The notes: generated by a model not told the origin, from the letters alone. Positions 16,452-24,972 are shown, counted from the first letter of the stretch. The stretch: DNA of 64,000 nucleotides from CAMLQK01 sp035690865 (GCA_035690865.1 DASSKE010000002.1:124001-188000); one strand, 5' to 3'. Made by a program: numbers and translations.

Positions 16452-17093
16452 ATGAAACCGACAATTTGTCCGGCCGTAACGGCCTCAACGCCAGATGAAT
16501 ATCGGAGGCAGATCGAAAAGGCCTCAGCAGTGGCAGTGCGTCTGCATTTAGACGTTAGCGACGGTATTCTAACGCCCTCAAAACTTATTCCTATTGAAGA
16601 ATTGTGGTGGCCGGGCAATACGCGTGCCGACCTACATGTCATGTACAAACAGCCGTTTGAGCATGCGGCGCTCTTGCTCAATCTACGGCCACAGCTAGTG
16701 ATTGTCCATGCCGAGGCGGAGGGCGATTTTGCACGTTTTGCCCAAAAAGCCCACGCACAGGGAGTTGAGGTCGGGGTGGCTATCCAGCAGGATACTCCGC
16801 CCGAAATTCTGCAATCTGCAATAGAGATGATAGATCACGTACTTATCTTTTCAGGTAAGCTTGGTTACTTTGGCGGAAAGGCAGATTTGGCGTTACTCGA
16901 TAAAGTCAAACGTTTACGAGCAATGAAACCGCAACTGGAGATCGGTTGGGACGGTGGCGTGAACCCCGATAATGTAAAACAACTCGCCGAAGGCGGCGTC
17001 GATGTTCTTAACAGCGGTGGTTTCTTCCAGCATGGTGCAGATCCGAATGAGGCCTATGAGTCGCTTCGCGAAGGTTTACTAAAACAAGCATAA
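16452..17093 (+). CDS. Ribulose-phosphate 3-epimerase-like protein
   Basis: A 213-residue TIM barrel related to Rpe. The metal ligands expected for Rpe are present: His and Asp in LHLDVSDG, His in DLHVMYKQP, and Asp in IGWDGGVNPDNV. The surrounding motifs differ from standard Rpe (VSDG for VMDG, and a different phosphate-site segment), so a related pentose or hexulose phosphate is possible as substrate. The start at 16452 follows from the -10 box 7 nt upstream. It sits between rpiB and split transketolase, which supports a pentose phosphate role. Confidence 0.83.
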   Translation: MKPTICPAVTASTPDEYRRQIEKASAVAVRLHLDVSDGILTPSKLIPIEELWWPGNTRADLHVMYKQPFEHAALLLNLRPQLVIVHAEAEGDFARFAQKAHAQGVEVGVAIQQDTPPEILQSAIEMIDHVLIFSGKLGYFGGKADLALLDKVKRLRAMKPQLEIGWDGGVNPDNVKQLAEGGVDVLNSGGFFQHGADPNEAYESLREGLLKQA

Positions 17094-17119
17094 GCCTTTA
17101 ACTCCTTGCGAGAATAGGG

Positions 17120-17125
17120 TATCAT
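17120..17125 (+). promoter_or_regulatory. -10 box TATCAT of the transketolase operon
   Basis: TATCAT 7 nt before the ATG at 17133; leaderless geometry. Confidence 0.5.
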
Positions 17126-17132
17126 AAGCACT

Positions 17133-17990
17133 ATGAGATACATCTATTCAATTGAGCAGCTTGAGCTCAAGGCTAACGAGGTGCGCCAGCTCATTATAAA
17201 AATGCTGGAAGAGGCAGGGAGCGGGCATTCCGCGGGTCCATTAGGCCTCGCCGATTTGTACACCGCCCTTTACTTTAATATCATGCAACACGACCCCAAG
17301 AATCCAATGTGGTCGGAGCGGGATATCTTAGTGCAAAGTAATGGCCACTGCGTGCCAGTGCGCTATGCGGTTATGGCTGAGGCTGGATATTTCCCCAAGT
17401 CGGAGCTGATGACGCTTCGCAAATTCGGCTCTATGTTGCAGGGGCATCCCGAACGCCTGCGTATTCCCGCGCTCGAGACTACGAGTGGTCCGCTTGGAAG
17501 CGGTTTGAGCCAGGCGGCGGGCTTTGCTCTGGCTTTACGTATGAATAAGCAGTCAAAGCGCTGGGTATATGCGTGTTTAAGCGACGGCGAGCTTGATGAA
17601 GGCAACTCATGGGAAGCAGCCATGCTTATTGGTAAGGAAAAACTTCATAACCTCATTGCCATCGTTGACCGCAATAATATTCAAATTGATGGCCCTACTG
17701 AAGTAGTAATGCCCTTGGGCGATCTCCGCGACAAATGGGAGGCGTTTGGCTGGCATGTGCTTGAAATTGACGGTAACGATGTCGAGGCTATTATTGATGC
17801 ATGCGCAATGGCAAAGGCGATTGTCGAAAAGCCAGTAGTGATTATTGCACACACCATCCCGGGCAAGGGCGTAGATTTTATGGAGTACGATTACCAATGG
17901 CATGGAGCGCCGCCTAACCATGAACAGGCCAAAACAGCTCTTAACGAACTCCGTACGCTCCGCGGCAAAATTAAAAGTGAGGCCGAATAA
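17133..17990 (+). CDS. Transketolase, N-terminal subunit
   Basis: 285 residues carrying the thiamine diphosphate-binding half of transketolase. The motif GDGELDEGNSWEA...NNIQIDG (~150-190) binds TPP and metal; early GSGHSAGPLGLADLYTALYF and GPLGSGLSQAAGFALA are typical. It needs the next gene for a complete active site. Split transketolases are known from archaea and several bacteria. Together they move two-carbon units between sugar phosphates. It overlaps the C-terminal subunit gene by one base. Confidence 0.95.
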   Translation: MRYIYSIEQLELKANEVRQLIIKMLEEAGSGHSAGPLGLADLYTALYFNIMQHDPKNPMWSERDILVQSNGHCVPVRYAVMAEAGYFPKSELMTLRKFGSMLQGHPERLRIPALETTSGPLGSGLSQAAGFALALRMNKQSKRWVYACLSDGELDEGNSWEAAMLIGKEKLHNLIAIVDRNNIQIDGPTEVVMPLGDLRDKWEAFGWHVLEIDGNDVEAIIDACAMAKAIVEKPVVIIAHTIPGKGVDFMEYDYQWHGAPPNHEQAKTALNELRTLRGKIKSEAE

Positions 17991-18982
17991 TGTCAGACAT
18001 GCATCTTGTCCCTCATCTGCGGGCAACAGATAGTAAAAACGAACCGATACGCGCCGGCTTTGGGCGTGGTTTGCTTGCGGCAGGCCAGCAAAACGAAAAT
18101 GTTGTTGCGGCCTGCGCCGACTTAACCACCAGTACTAAAATGGATGCTTTTGCCAAGGCGTTTCCAGAGCGTTTTGTAGAAATCGGCGTCGCAGAGCAAA
18201 ACTTGGTAACAGTTGGTGCGGGCATGGCCGCAATGGGCAAGATTCCTTTTGTGAGTAGCTACGCGGCATTTAGCCCCGGACGCAACTGGGAGCAGATCCG
18301 TACTACCATTTGCCTAAACAACCAGCCGGTAAAAATTGTTGGTTCTCACGCTGGCGTGAGTGTTGGCCCGGATGGCGCCACGCACCAAATGCTCGAGGAC
18401 ATCGCTTTAATGCGCGTGCTACCTAACATGGTGGTGATAGCGCCGTGCGACAGTGTTGAGGCCGAAAAAGCTACCTTGGCCATGGCTGCTGACCCGCGCC
18501 CTAACTACATACGATTAGCCCGAGAAGGAACACCAGTATTTACTACCGAGAAGACGCCATTCGAGATTGGTAAGGCGTACGTTTTTCGGCCCGGCAAAGA
18601 CGTAACGATTATCGCCACAGGCACTATGACCTACCAAGCGTTAGTTGCTGCTGATATCCTGCAAAAAGACGGTATTGATGCCGAAGTAGTGCACGTGCCC
18701 ACTATTAAACCACTCGACACTAAAACTATCCTGAGCAGCGTAGAAAAGACCGGCGCGGTTATAACCGCCGAAGAGGCACAGGTTGCCGGAGGTTTGGGCG
18801 GCACCATCGCCGAACTTCTGAGCGAAGAGCTTCCGACGCCAATGATTCGCATTGGTATGCGTGATCGGTTTGGCGAGTCTGGCGAACCCGGCGAGTTGCT
18901 GGAACATTTTGGCCTTACCGGGTCGCATATTGCTATGGCAGCTCATCAACTCATCGAAACTGCCGTTCCACCTAAAGAATAA
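17990..18982 (+). CDS. Transketolase, C-terminal subunit
   Basis: 330 residues: the pyrimidine-binding domain (residues ~20-180, with the catalytic-Glu motif FVEIGVAEQNLVTVGAGMAA) and the C-terminal transketolase domain (~200-320, ITAEEAQVAGGLGGTIAELL). The phosphate-contact region (GVSVGPDGATHQMLEDIALMR) is intact. It pairs with the N-terminal subunit encoded just upstream. The ATG overlaps the previous stop (TAATG). Aldolase follows after 13 nt, so the three genes are likely one transcript. Confidence 0.95.
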   Translation: MSDMHLVPHLRATDSKNEPIRAGFGRGLLAAGQQNENVVAACADLTTSTKMDAFAKAFPERFVEIGVAEQNLVTVGAGMAAMGKIPFVSSYAAFSPGRNWEQIRTTICLNNQPVKIVGSHAGVSVGPDGATHQMLEDIALMRVLPNMVVIAPCDSVEAEKATLAMAADPRPNYIRLAREGTPVFTTEKTPFEIGKAYVFRPGKDVTIIATGTMTYQALVAADILQKDGIDAEVVHVPTIKPLDTKTILSSVEKTGAVITAEEAQVAGGLGGTIAELLSEELPTPMIRIGMRDRFGESGEPGELLEHFGLTGSHIAMAAHQLIETAVPPKE

Positions 18983-18995
18983 AAAGGATAGAGGT

Positions 18996-20042
18996 ATGGA
19001 TACCAAACGCTTAGAAGATATTGCAAAAAAGATTGTTACTCCAGGAAAGGGAGTGTTGGCTGCCGACGAAAGCGCCAATACCTGCAAAAAGCGTTTTGAC
19101 GCAGTTGGTGTTGAGTGCACCGAAGAAACCCGACGCCAATATCGTCAGTTGTTGTTGACCACACCAGGGGCTGAACATAGTTTGAGTGGCATCATCTTTT
19201 ACGACGAAACGTTTTGGCAAAAAACCGATCACGGCCAAACCTTTCGGGCCTACCTCAACCAGCACGACGTAATGCCGGGCATCAAAGTAGACATGGGGCT
19301 TATCGATTTGCCAGGCTTTGACGGCGAAAAGTTCACACAAGGGACTGATGGCTTGCAAGAGCGCCTGGCAAAGTATGCCGAAGCAGGCGGACAGTTTGCC
19401 AAGTGGCGCGCTGTAATTACTATTGGCGAGGGCATCCCTACCGATGAATGCATCGGTGCAAACGCCGTGCATCTGGCGTTATACGCACGGATGTGCCAAG
19501 ATGCTGGCCTGGTGCCTTTTGTAGAGCCAGAGGTACTCTTTGACGGCAATCATACCAGCGAACAATGTGAGACAACCATGGCTCACACCTTTGATATTCT
19601 GTTTCAGACGTTACGCTCATTTAGAGTTCATCTTCCAGGGGTTATTCTTAAAACGAGCATGGTTCTGCCGGGCAAAGACAGCGGTACGCCAATAGACCAC
19701 AATGAAGTAGCCGACCGGACTTGTCGTGTTTTACATGAGCATGTACCTCATGAACTTGGCGGCATCGTGTTCTTAAGCGGCGGACAAAGCTCAACAGATG
19801 CACTTATCAATTTGAATCGTATCGCGCAACGCGGCGGCCATCCGTGGGGCGTGACCTTTTCTTATTCTCGAGCTTTGCAAGACCCGGTCCTCAAGGCATG
19901 GGCCAAGGATCGCCAAGCAGTAGCCGAAGTACAAGATCTGTTCCACCGGCAGTTAGTACTTGCTTCGGCTGCATCTAAGGGCGAGCTTGATGAGCCAAAG
20001 CTCCAGCAAGACGCCTTTGTATCGCACAGCCAAGATCTGTAA
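18996..20042 (+). CDS. Class I fructose-bisphosphate aldolase
   Basis: A 348-residue class I (Schiff-base) aldolase of the type common in animals and some bacteria. Typical motifs are GKGVLAADES, the substrate region ITIGEGIPT, and the Schiff-base lysine in GVILKTSMVLPGK (~229); FLSGGQSSTDA and WGVTFSYSRALQ complete the phosphate site. It joins or splits triose phosphates and fructose 1,6-bisphosphate without metal. The frame is open upstream into the transketolase gene, but ATG 18996 (MDTKRLEDIAKK) with AGAGG just before it is the family start. The C-terminal tail lacks the usual Tyr. Confidence 0.95.
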   Translation: MDTKRLEDIAKKIVTPGKGVLAADESANTCKKRFDAVGVECTEETRRQYRQLLLTTPGAEHSLSGIIFYDETFWQKTDHGQTFRAYLNQHDVMPGIKVDMGLIDLPGFDGEKFTQGTDGLQERLAKYAEAGGQFAKWRAVITIGEGIPTDECIGANAVHLALYARMCQDAGLVPFVEPEVLFDGNHTSEQCETTMAHTFDILFQTLRSFRVHLPGVILKTSMVLPGKDSGTPIDHNEVADRTCRVLHEHVPHELGGIVFLSGGQSSTDALINLNRIAQRGGHPWGVTFSYSRALQDPVLKAWAKDRQAVAEVQDLFHRQLVLASAASKGELDEPKLQQDAFVSHSQDL

Positions 20043-20056
20043 GATAGTTTGCGCAA

Positions 20057-20623
20057 ATGTTTCCGAAGTATTTTCCCGACAGCCTGATTGCTGCTTCTGG
20101 CCGTGAACCCGTTCAGATGGAACAGGCGGCACATACGCTTTATGACCTTGGTTTTGTCGTAGTTCGCAATGGTTTGACCGTTTCTCAATGTAAAGGTTTG
20201 GCTCAGCGGCCGGATTTGCCACGAGTGACGCCTACTGCCGCCAAACCGTTGCATATCTTGCGTCGACAGCTTGCTAAAAACACACCAGATGACTCGGCGT
20301 TGCGAGCGATTGATGACGCAACATTTACGGGTACTAAAGTACGCACTGGCCAGCAAAGGTTTAAACACACACTTGCCGAAGAAGAAAACAGCCTTATTCT
20401 TATTGCAGATGTGGCTGGCCCTCATAAGGTGTGTTTGGAGCGACCGGGCCGGTTCGCCAGACCAGTAGGCATGTTGCTCAGCAGGAGGGACGTGTTGGTG
20501 ATTGAGGACGCTTCGCTGGATTACAGCCAGATAGTCGCCCGCCAGCACCGGGATGTGGTTGGTGGCACGGCACTTGCTGTGGTGCGCTATCCGTTGCAAA
20601 ACCCAGTTGCACCCGAGGCCTAA
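20057..20623 (+). CDS. Unknown protein
   Basis: 188 residues, soluble, not recognised. Near residue 30, LYDLGFVVVRNGLTVSQCKGL resembles the N-terminal strand-helix of 2-oxoglutarate dioxygenase-like (phytanoyl-CoA-hydroxylase-type) double-stranded beta-helix proteins, but the His-x-Asp iron site is not evident, so any such origin would be non-catalytic. It starts 14 nt after the aldolase gene with no good Shine-Dalgarno site; TAAGAT 11 nt before the ATG is a poor -10 candidate. It may simply be the tail of the sugar operon. Confidence 0.6.
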   Translation: MFPKYFPDSLIAASGREPVQMEQAAHTLYDLGFVVVRNGLTVSQCKGLAQRPDLPRVTPTAAKPLHILRRQLAKNTPDDSALRAIDDATFTGTKVRTGQQRFKHTLAEEENSLILIADVAGPHKVCLERPGRFARPVGMLLSRRDVLVIEDASLDYSQIVARQHRDVVGGTALAVVRYPLQNPVAPEA

Positions 20624-20670
20624 GCTGTGGCACAATATATGCAAGAAAGCATAAGCAATAAAGGGTAGGC

Positions 20671-21669
20671 ATGCAGCAATTCGATATACTGAGCGTGGGC
20701 GACATCGTAACCGATGCGTTTATCCGCTTAATAGATGACACCGTTAAAACCTACGAGAACGAAGAAGGTAAGTGGCTGGCATTTCCTTTTGGCACTAAAA
20801 TGCCTTTCGAGAAAGTCATTGAAGTAAAAGCCGTAGGCAATGCTGCTAATGCTGCTGTTGCCTTTGCCCGGCTGGGCCTTAAAAGCGGGTACGTTGCCAA
20901 TGTAGGCGGCGACCAAGCTGGGCGCGACATGCTGGAAGCGCTACATAACAACCAGGTAGACACTCGTCTTATCCGCATCAATCCTGGCAAGCGTAGCAAC
21001 TACCACTACGTGCTGTGGTATAAAGATGAACGTACCATTCTTATTAAGCACGAGGAGTATGACTATCATTGGCCGCACCTTAGCGCCAAAGAAGTTCCGC
21101 GGTGGATCTATTTTAGTTCAATTAGTGAGCATGCTCTGGAGTTCCACGACCAGTTGGTAGATTGGCTGCATGAACACAAAAATGTAAAGCTTGCATTTCA
21201 GCCTGGTACCTTCCAGATGTCAGTCGGCACCGAACGCTTACAACATGTGTACCAGCGCAGCGAAGTGCTTATTCTTAATCGCGAAGAAGCCGTAACTGTC
21301 GGCGGAGGTAATCACGAAGACGTCCACGATCTTATCAACCACCTCCATGCTCTTGGCCCACGTATTGTGGTGATAACTGATGGCCCTGACGGGGCATATG
21401 CCAGTGATGGCCCTAACCGTTTTAAAATGCCTTCGTACCCCGACCCGGGCAAGCCGTATGACCGTACCGGGGCTGGTGATGCTTTTGCCTCTACGCTTGT
21501 AGCCGCGCTGGCCAAAGGAAAAAGCCTGGAAGAGGCACTGCAATGGGCGCCAATTAACTCTATGAGTGTGGTGCAAAAAGTTGGTGCGCAAGAGGGTCTT
21601 GTCAACGAAGAAGCTTTGCATCAATATCTCGAGAAAGCCCCCGACTGGTATAAGCCGCAACGTTTTTAA
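20671..21669 (+). CDS. PfkB-family carbohydrate kinase
   Basis: 332 residues, ribokinase-like fold. N-terminal DILSVGDIVTDAF, then VGNAANAAVAFARLG...YVANVGGDQAGRDML (PfkB signature 1), and C-terminal DRTGAGDAFASTLVAAL with the anion hole and catalytic Asp (~270). Family members phosphorylate ribose, fructose, fructose 6-phosphate, tagatose 6-phosphate, adenosine and others; the target here cannot be fixed. In this sugar-phosphate neighbourhood it could supply the phosphofructokinase step, which is otherwise not seen. AAAGGG lies ~6 nt before the ATG. Confidence 0.9.
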   Translation: MQQFDILSVGDIVTDAFIRLIDDTVKTYENEEGKWLAFPFGTKMPFEKVIEVKAVGNAANAAVAFARLGLKSGYVANVGGDQAGRDMLEALHNNQVDTRLIRINPGKRSNYHYVLWYKDERTILIKHEEYDYHWPHLSAKEVPRWIYFSSISEHALEFHDQLVDWLHEHKNVKLAFQPGTFQMSVGTERLQHVYQRSEVLILNREEAVTVGGGNHEDVHDLINHLHALGPRIVVITDGPDGAYASDGPNRFKMPSYPDPGKPYDRTGAGDAFASTLVAALAKGKSLEEALQWAPINSMSVVQKVGAQEGLVNEEALHQYLEKAPDWYKPQRF

Positions 21670-21683
21670 AATGAAAAAACGTT
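21659..21683 (+). terminator. Possible AT-rich terminator over the PfkB stop codon
   Basis: Perfect nine-pair stem AACGTTTTT / AAAAACGTT with a 7-nt loop. It includes the stop codon. No T run follows directly, so it is a weak terminator at best. Confidence 0.3.
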
Positions 21684-21721
21684 CTCAATAGTACATCTTG
21701 TTTTTGCAGGGTAGGGTGCGA

Positions 21722-21727
21722 TATGCT
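21722..21727 (+). promoter_or_regulatory. -10 box TATGCT before the gene at 21735
   Basis: TATGCT exactly 7 nt before ATG 21735. It contains an in-frame upstream ATG at 21723, which is therefore unlikely to be the start. Confidence 0.5.
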
Positions 21728-21734
21728 ACACAGC

Positions 21735-22280
21735 ATGCACGAAACACACCCGTCACCAGAAGATCAGCAAACTACTAAACCAAATTCACACCGAGTACCC
21801 CATGGCTTTATACGGCGGAACGCTCCCTATGTTGCGGCAGGCCTTTTAGTTGCCGGCGTTGCAACTGGTGCTTATTATGGGATTATGCGGGGTGAAAGCG
21901 CTCCTGCGCCTACGCCATCGCCTACAGAATCATTTACTCCATCGCAGGCAAGGTGCGACAAAATTAGTGCAAGCTATAGCAACGACGGACGTGACTGGGA
22001 AGCTTCAGTCGTCACTACCGAATCGGGCGACATGCATATTAAAGAAGTGCATGTCATATTTGATGCGCTTAATTCCAAGAATGAAGCAGATGTTAAAGCT
22101 TTAGAAGATAAAGACTTTGGCGGCATCTGGGAGGCTCACCATACATACAAGGTGCCTGGTGAGAAGATGATTAGCGCCCAAGTTTTTACCGAAGGTTCAA
22201 CAAAGCCTATTATTTGCCAATCAGTTCAGATAGAAACCGGGGATTTTAATAAAGACGCCCTGGGCAACCCATTGCCATAG
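21735..22280 (+). CDS. Unknown anchored extracellular protein
   Basis: 181 residues. An N-terminal cytoplasmic tail (~30 residues, His/Pro/Gln-rich) is followed by one membrane segment (APYVAAGLLVAGVATGAYYG, ~35-55), a short Pro/Thr linker (APTPSPTESFTPS) and an extracellular domain of ~110 residues with two Cys. No known domain is recognised. ATG 21735 is preferred over 21723 because TATGCT sits 7 nt before it. Its neighbours (PfkB kinase and an unknown gene) give no hint of function. Confidence 0.7.
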   Translation: MHETHPSPEDQQTTKPNSHRVPHGFIRRNAPYVAAGLLVAGVATGAYYGIMRGESAPAPTPSPTESFTPSQARCDKISASYSNDGRDWEASVVTTESGDMHIKEVHVIFDALNSKNEADVKALEDKDFGGIWEAHHTYKVPGEKMISAQVFTEGSTKPIICQSVQIETGDFNKDALGNPLP

Positions 22281-22310
22281 TTGCCAATTGCGGCTACAAC
22301 CTGCTTGTGC

Positions 22311-22316
22311 TAATCT
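22311..22316 (+). promoter_or_regulatory. -10 box TAATCT before the gene at 22325
   Basis: TAATCT 8 nt before the ATG; same geometry as neighbouring leaderless-type promoters, weaker match. Confidence 0.4.
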
Positions 22317-22324
22317 GTAAGTAG

Positions 22325-23560
22325 ATGACTCGGCATTTATCAATAGCACTGGGGGCGGAGGAGCCGACCTTTTCGCAGGGTATACGACAGCTCGAAATGG
22401 CGGCCGGTTTGCCAGGGGCGGATATTCGTTTAACGACACAAATGGCCCAGGTGATGCGGGCTAAGCTCGCGGCGCTTGGCCTTGACCCTCAAGATACAAC
22501 TGCCGGCGAGCTGTACAATGCGCTCCACGAACGTATTCGCCAAGATGAGTCGCGGCTTGAAGGCGTGTTGGGTATTGACCAGCACGCAGCGGCCGAAGAC
22601 GTTTTGGCCCGTGTGGTGCAGTTTTTAAATGCGCTAGAAAGTCCGCAACGCTGCTTTGCGCTTAAGCATAGTGTAGCCAAACGGCTGCTTAAGAGTAAAC
22701 CGCCTAAGAATGCCATGAAGCGCCTGGGCTACCGTTCGGTAGACTCAATGCTAAAACACGAACCAGTCAGTCATATTTTAGCCGCTGCCCACATTGTGGA
22801 GGCGGCCACGTGGCACAAAGCGTTTGGTGAGCAGTATGCAAAGTTGCTACCAAGCGATTTTGAGAGCCGTAGCCTGACGCTCACCATGCCCCGTTCTAAA
22901 AAATGGGACGCACTGTCGCTCGATTATGTACAAAAAGCCCGTCATAATCTACTCGCCTTTAAAGATATCGGCACTGTGGTGTTATTGCCGCTCCCCGAGC
23001 GCATAGACGGGCTGGCCATTGTGACACTACTGCTTATTATGAATGAAATGAATGAGCTGCGTGCCTATAGTTCGTTTATTAAGTTGCAGCAGGTTAAGCC
23101 TGATTTTGGCGCTTTAGCTTGGCAGAATAGCAGAGGCGGAGAAGGGATAGTCGTGCAGCTGGCTAATCAAGAGATAGACTGGCAAACCATTCACCGTTAC
23201 TACGCTCGTTTTAAGGATGCCTATTCGACAGAGATATTTGAACCCCATGTGCAGCCCGAGGATTTGCGCTGGCGCCATGCCGAAACAGTTATGGCGCAGC
23301 TAGAGCCGACCCTGGCCTTTTGGCACGAAACGCAGCACCTGGTGTACCTTGACAGTGCGGGAGATGCCGTATCGTGCAACATGCTCGACGTAGCACTTAG
23401 TTATTGTAATCATCTGCCTTTTAAAGACCGAATCCTGCAATATATGCGTGCTAATTTGCGCCATGAGATTCTGCTGCGCTATCTGAATCAACATAATTTA
23501 GAGGAAGCAACGCGTTTACAGCTATCTCAGAATTTAGCCACTTTACCACTAGCGGAATAA
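22325..23560 (+). CDS. Unknown cytoplasmic protein
   Basis: 411 residues, not recognised. No signal peptide; one moderately hydrophobic stretch (IDGLAIVTLLLIMNEMNELRA) is more likely a buried helix than a membrane span. Mostly helical, ending in a predicted helix-rich tail. The 15-nt gap to the following LOG-family gene holds that gene's own -10 box, so they need not be co-expressed. Probably lineage-specific. Confidence 0.65.
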   Translation: MTRHLSIALGAEEPTFSQGIRQLEMAAGLPGADIRLTTQMAQVMRAKLAALGLDPQDTTAGELYNALHERIRQDESRLEGVLGIDQHAAAEDVLARVVQFLNALESPQRCFALKHSVAKRLLKSKPPKNAMKRLGYRSVDSMLKHEPVSHILAAAHIVEAATWHKAFGEQYAKLLPSDFESRSLTLTMPRSKKWDALSLDYVQKARHNLLAFKDIGTVVLLPLPERIDGLAIVTLLLIMNEMNELRAYSSFIKLQQVKPDFGALAWQNSRGGEGIVVQLANQEIDWQTIHRYYARFKDAYSTEIFEPHVQPEDLRWRHAETVMAQLEPTLAFWHETQHLVYLDSAGDAVSCNMLDVALSYCNHLPFKDRILQYMRANLRHEILLRYLNQHNLEEATRLQLSQNLATLPLAE

Positions 23561-23562
23561 TG

Positions 23563-23568
23563 TATACT
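23563..23568 (+). promoter_or_regulatory. -10 box TATACT of the LOG-family gene
   Basis: TATACT 7 nt before the ATG at 23576, inside a 15-nt intergenic gap with no room for a usual leader. Confidence 0.65.
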
Positions 23569-23575
23569 AAAAACA

Positions 23576-24232
23576 ATGACAAACGACCTTAAAGATCTTA
23601 AAACCTTACGATATTCAATTTGTGTTTCGGGCGCGGCCGCCGGACCTACCGTAAAAAGCTCCAGTAAACTCGCAGAGCGGGTAGGCGAAGAAATTGCCAA
23701 GGCGGGCCACATATTAACCACTGGCGCTACCGTAGGTTTGCCCTACTATGCAGCTTTGGGCGCAAAGCGTAACGGCGGTACCAGTATTGGCTTTTCGCCT
23801 GCCAGCAGCTTGCGTGAGCACGTGCGTAAATACCGCTTACCATATGATGTGTTTGATTTTATAAACTTTACCGGCTTGAACTACGTTGGTCGGGACTTGT
23901 ATCTAGTGCAATCCAGCGACGTTGTTATTACGGTGGGAGGCCGCTTCGGCAGCTTACACGAATTTACCTCGGCACTTGAGGCGGGCAAGCCCTGCGGTGT
24001 ACTCATTGGCAGCGGCGGAACGGCCGACCTTATTCCTGCACTCATGAAGACCCTTCAAGCACCTGACCGCGAGCTGGTTATTTTTGAAAGCGAGCCAGAC
24101 GTACTCGTTAAAAGAATGATCGAATTGCTCGATAAACGGTATGCCGATATCCAGGAACAGCTTGATAAGCATGACATGCACTGGTTCTTGCACCGCGAGT
24201 CGGACGAAAAACCAACGCCAAGAGCAGGATAA
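23576..24232 (+). CDS. LOG-family (SLOG superfamily) nucleotide-binding protein
   Basis: 218 residues with the Rossmann-like LOG/lysine-decarboxylase-like fold. ICVSGAAAGP opens the first strand, LTTGATVGLPYYAALGAK forms the glycine loop, and VGGRFGSLHEF takes the place of the PGGxGTxxE motif that binds nucleotide and catalyses phosphoribohydrolysis in LOG enzymes. The Glu is present (HEF). Members cleave nucleoside monophosphates, bind molybdenum cofactor, or sense nucleotides; I cannot choose. Cytoplasmic. Confidence 0.82.
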   Translation: MTNDLKDLKTLRYSICVSGAAAGPTVKSSSKLAERVGEEIAKAGHILTTGATVGLPYYAALGAKRNGGTSIGFSPASSLREHVRKYRLPYDVFDFINFTGLNYVGRDLYLVQSSDVVITVGGRFGSLHEFTSALEAGKPCGVLIGSGGTADLIPALMKTLQAPDRELVIFESEPDVLVKRMIELLDKRYADIQEQLDKHDMHWFLHRESDEKPTPRAG

Positions 24233-24247
24233 AAGAGGATATACGTG

Positions 24248-24946
24248 ATGAGGGTGAGGCTATTTCCGCGAAATCAACAAGGTATGAGCTTTTTGCTGGT
24301 ACTAATGGCGCTCTTTATAGCAGCGGCAATAGGCATAGCGGTATGGTATGTTGTGTCGCAAAACGCAAAAGATAGTACGTCGTCAAATACGCAATCATCA
24401 AATAATGCACAGAGTAATAACTCATCTGACGCGTCTTCGCCCACAACCATGTATCAATCTATAACCGGCAGTCTGACCCTCCACTATCCGCAAACCTGGC
24501 ATATTACTGGCTACAAGAACGGCCAAAAGGTAGATAAGCTTGATGGCGAAGAAGATACCGTGCAGTTCCAGTCGGCGGCCGACAATATCACCATCGATAA
24601 CTTTGGCGTTACCATAACTTTTAGCGACAAAGCACCAGGCGACAAAGCTTGGCCCGAGTACCCTAACGGCACTATTGTGCAAAAGCTTGGCAACGGTATT
24701 GATATTTGGGAAGATAACCAGCACCAAACCTGGGCCGACGGCCAGCGCGCTAACACGTGTCCGCGAATAAGAAGTGCATCTAACGATGCATTTGGGTACG
24801 AGCTTAAGAACGGCAAATGGCTCATGGCAACTGGTACTTTTTGTTGGAGAAGCGGCCAGACGAGCTCGTTTTCGTACAACCAGCAACGCGATAGCACGCA
24901 ATTTGCCGAAACCATTCGCTTACTCCAGACAATGGTTCAAAATTAA
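24248..24946 (+). CDS. Pilin-like anchored protein of unknown function
   Basis: About 232 residues. The short basic N-terminus RLFPRNQQG followed by MSFLLVLMALFIAAAIGIAV looks like a prepilin (PilX/pseudopilin-like) leader with cleavage after Gly, although the usual Glu at +5 is missing; a plain signal anchor is the alternative. A long Ser/Asn-rich linker (~40-70) leads to an extracellular domain with two Cys that may form a disulfide. Start is ATG 24248 or GTG 24245; AGAGG lies 7-11 nt upstream. Its own -10 box is not clear, so it may follow the LOG-family gene. Confidence 0.7.
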   Translation: MRVRLFPRNQQGMSFLLVLMALFIAAAIGIAVWYVVSQNAKDSTSSNTQSSNNAQSNNSSDASSPTTMYQSITGSLTLHYPQTWHITGYKNGQKVDKLDGEEDTVQFQSAADNITIDNFGVTITFSDKAPGDKAWPEYPNGTIVQKLGNGIDIWEDNQHQTWADGQRANTCPRIRSASNDAFGYELKNGKWLMATGTFCWRSGQTSSFSYNQQRDSTQFAETIRLLQTMVQN

Positions 24947-24959
24947 GAACCCAATGCGG

Positions 24960-24965
24960 TATACT
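24960..24965 (+). promoter_or_regulatory. -10 box TATACT of uvrB
   Basis: GCGGTATACT 7 nt before the uvrB ATG. No SOS (LexA) box is visible near it. Confidence 0.65.
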
Positions 24966-24972
24966 AATAAGG

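Noticed and set aside
18852..18995. 48-residue N-terminal extension of the aldolase
   Set aside because: It lies wholly inside the transketolase gene and ignores the ribosome site just before ATG 18996.
24937..24972. LexA/SOS box upstream of uvrB
   Set aside because: No CTGT-N8-ACAG or GAAC-N4-GTTC-type palindrome is present near the -10.
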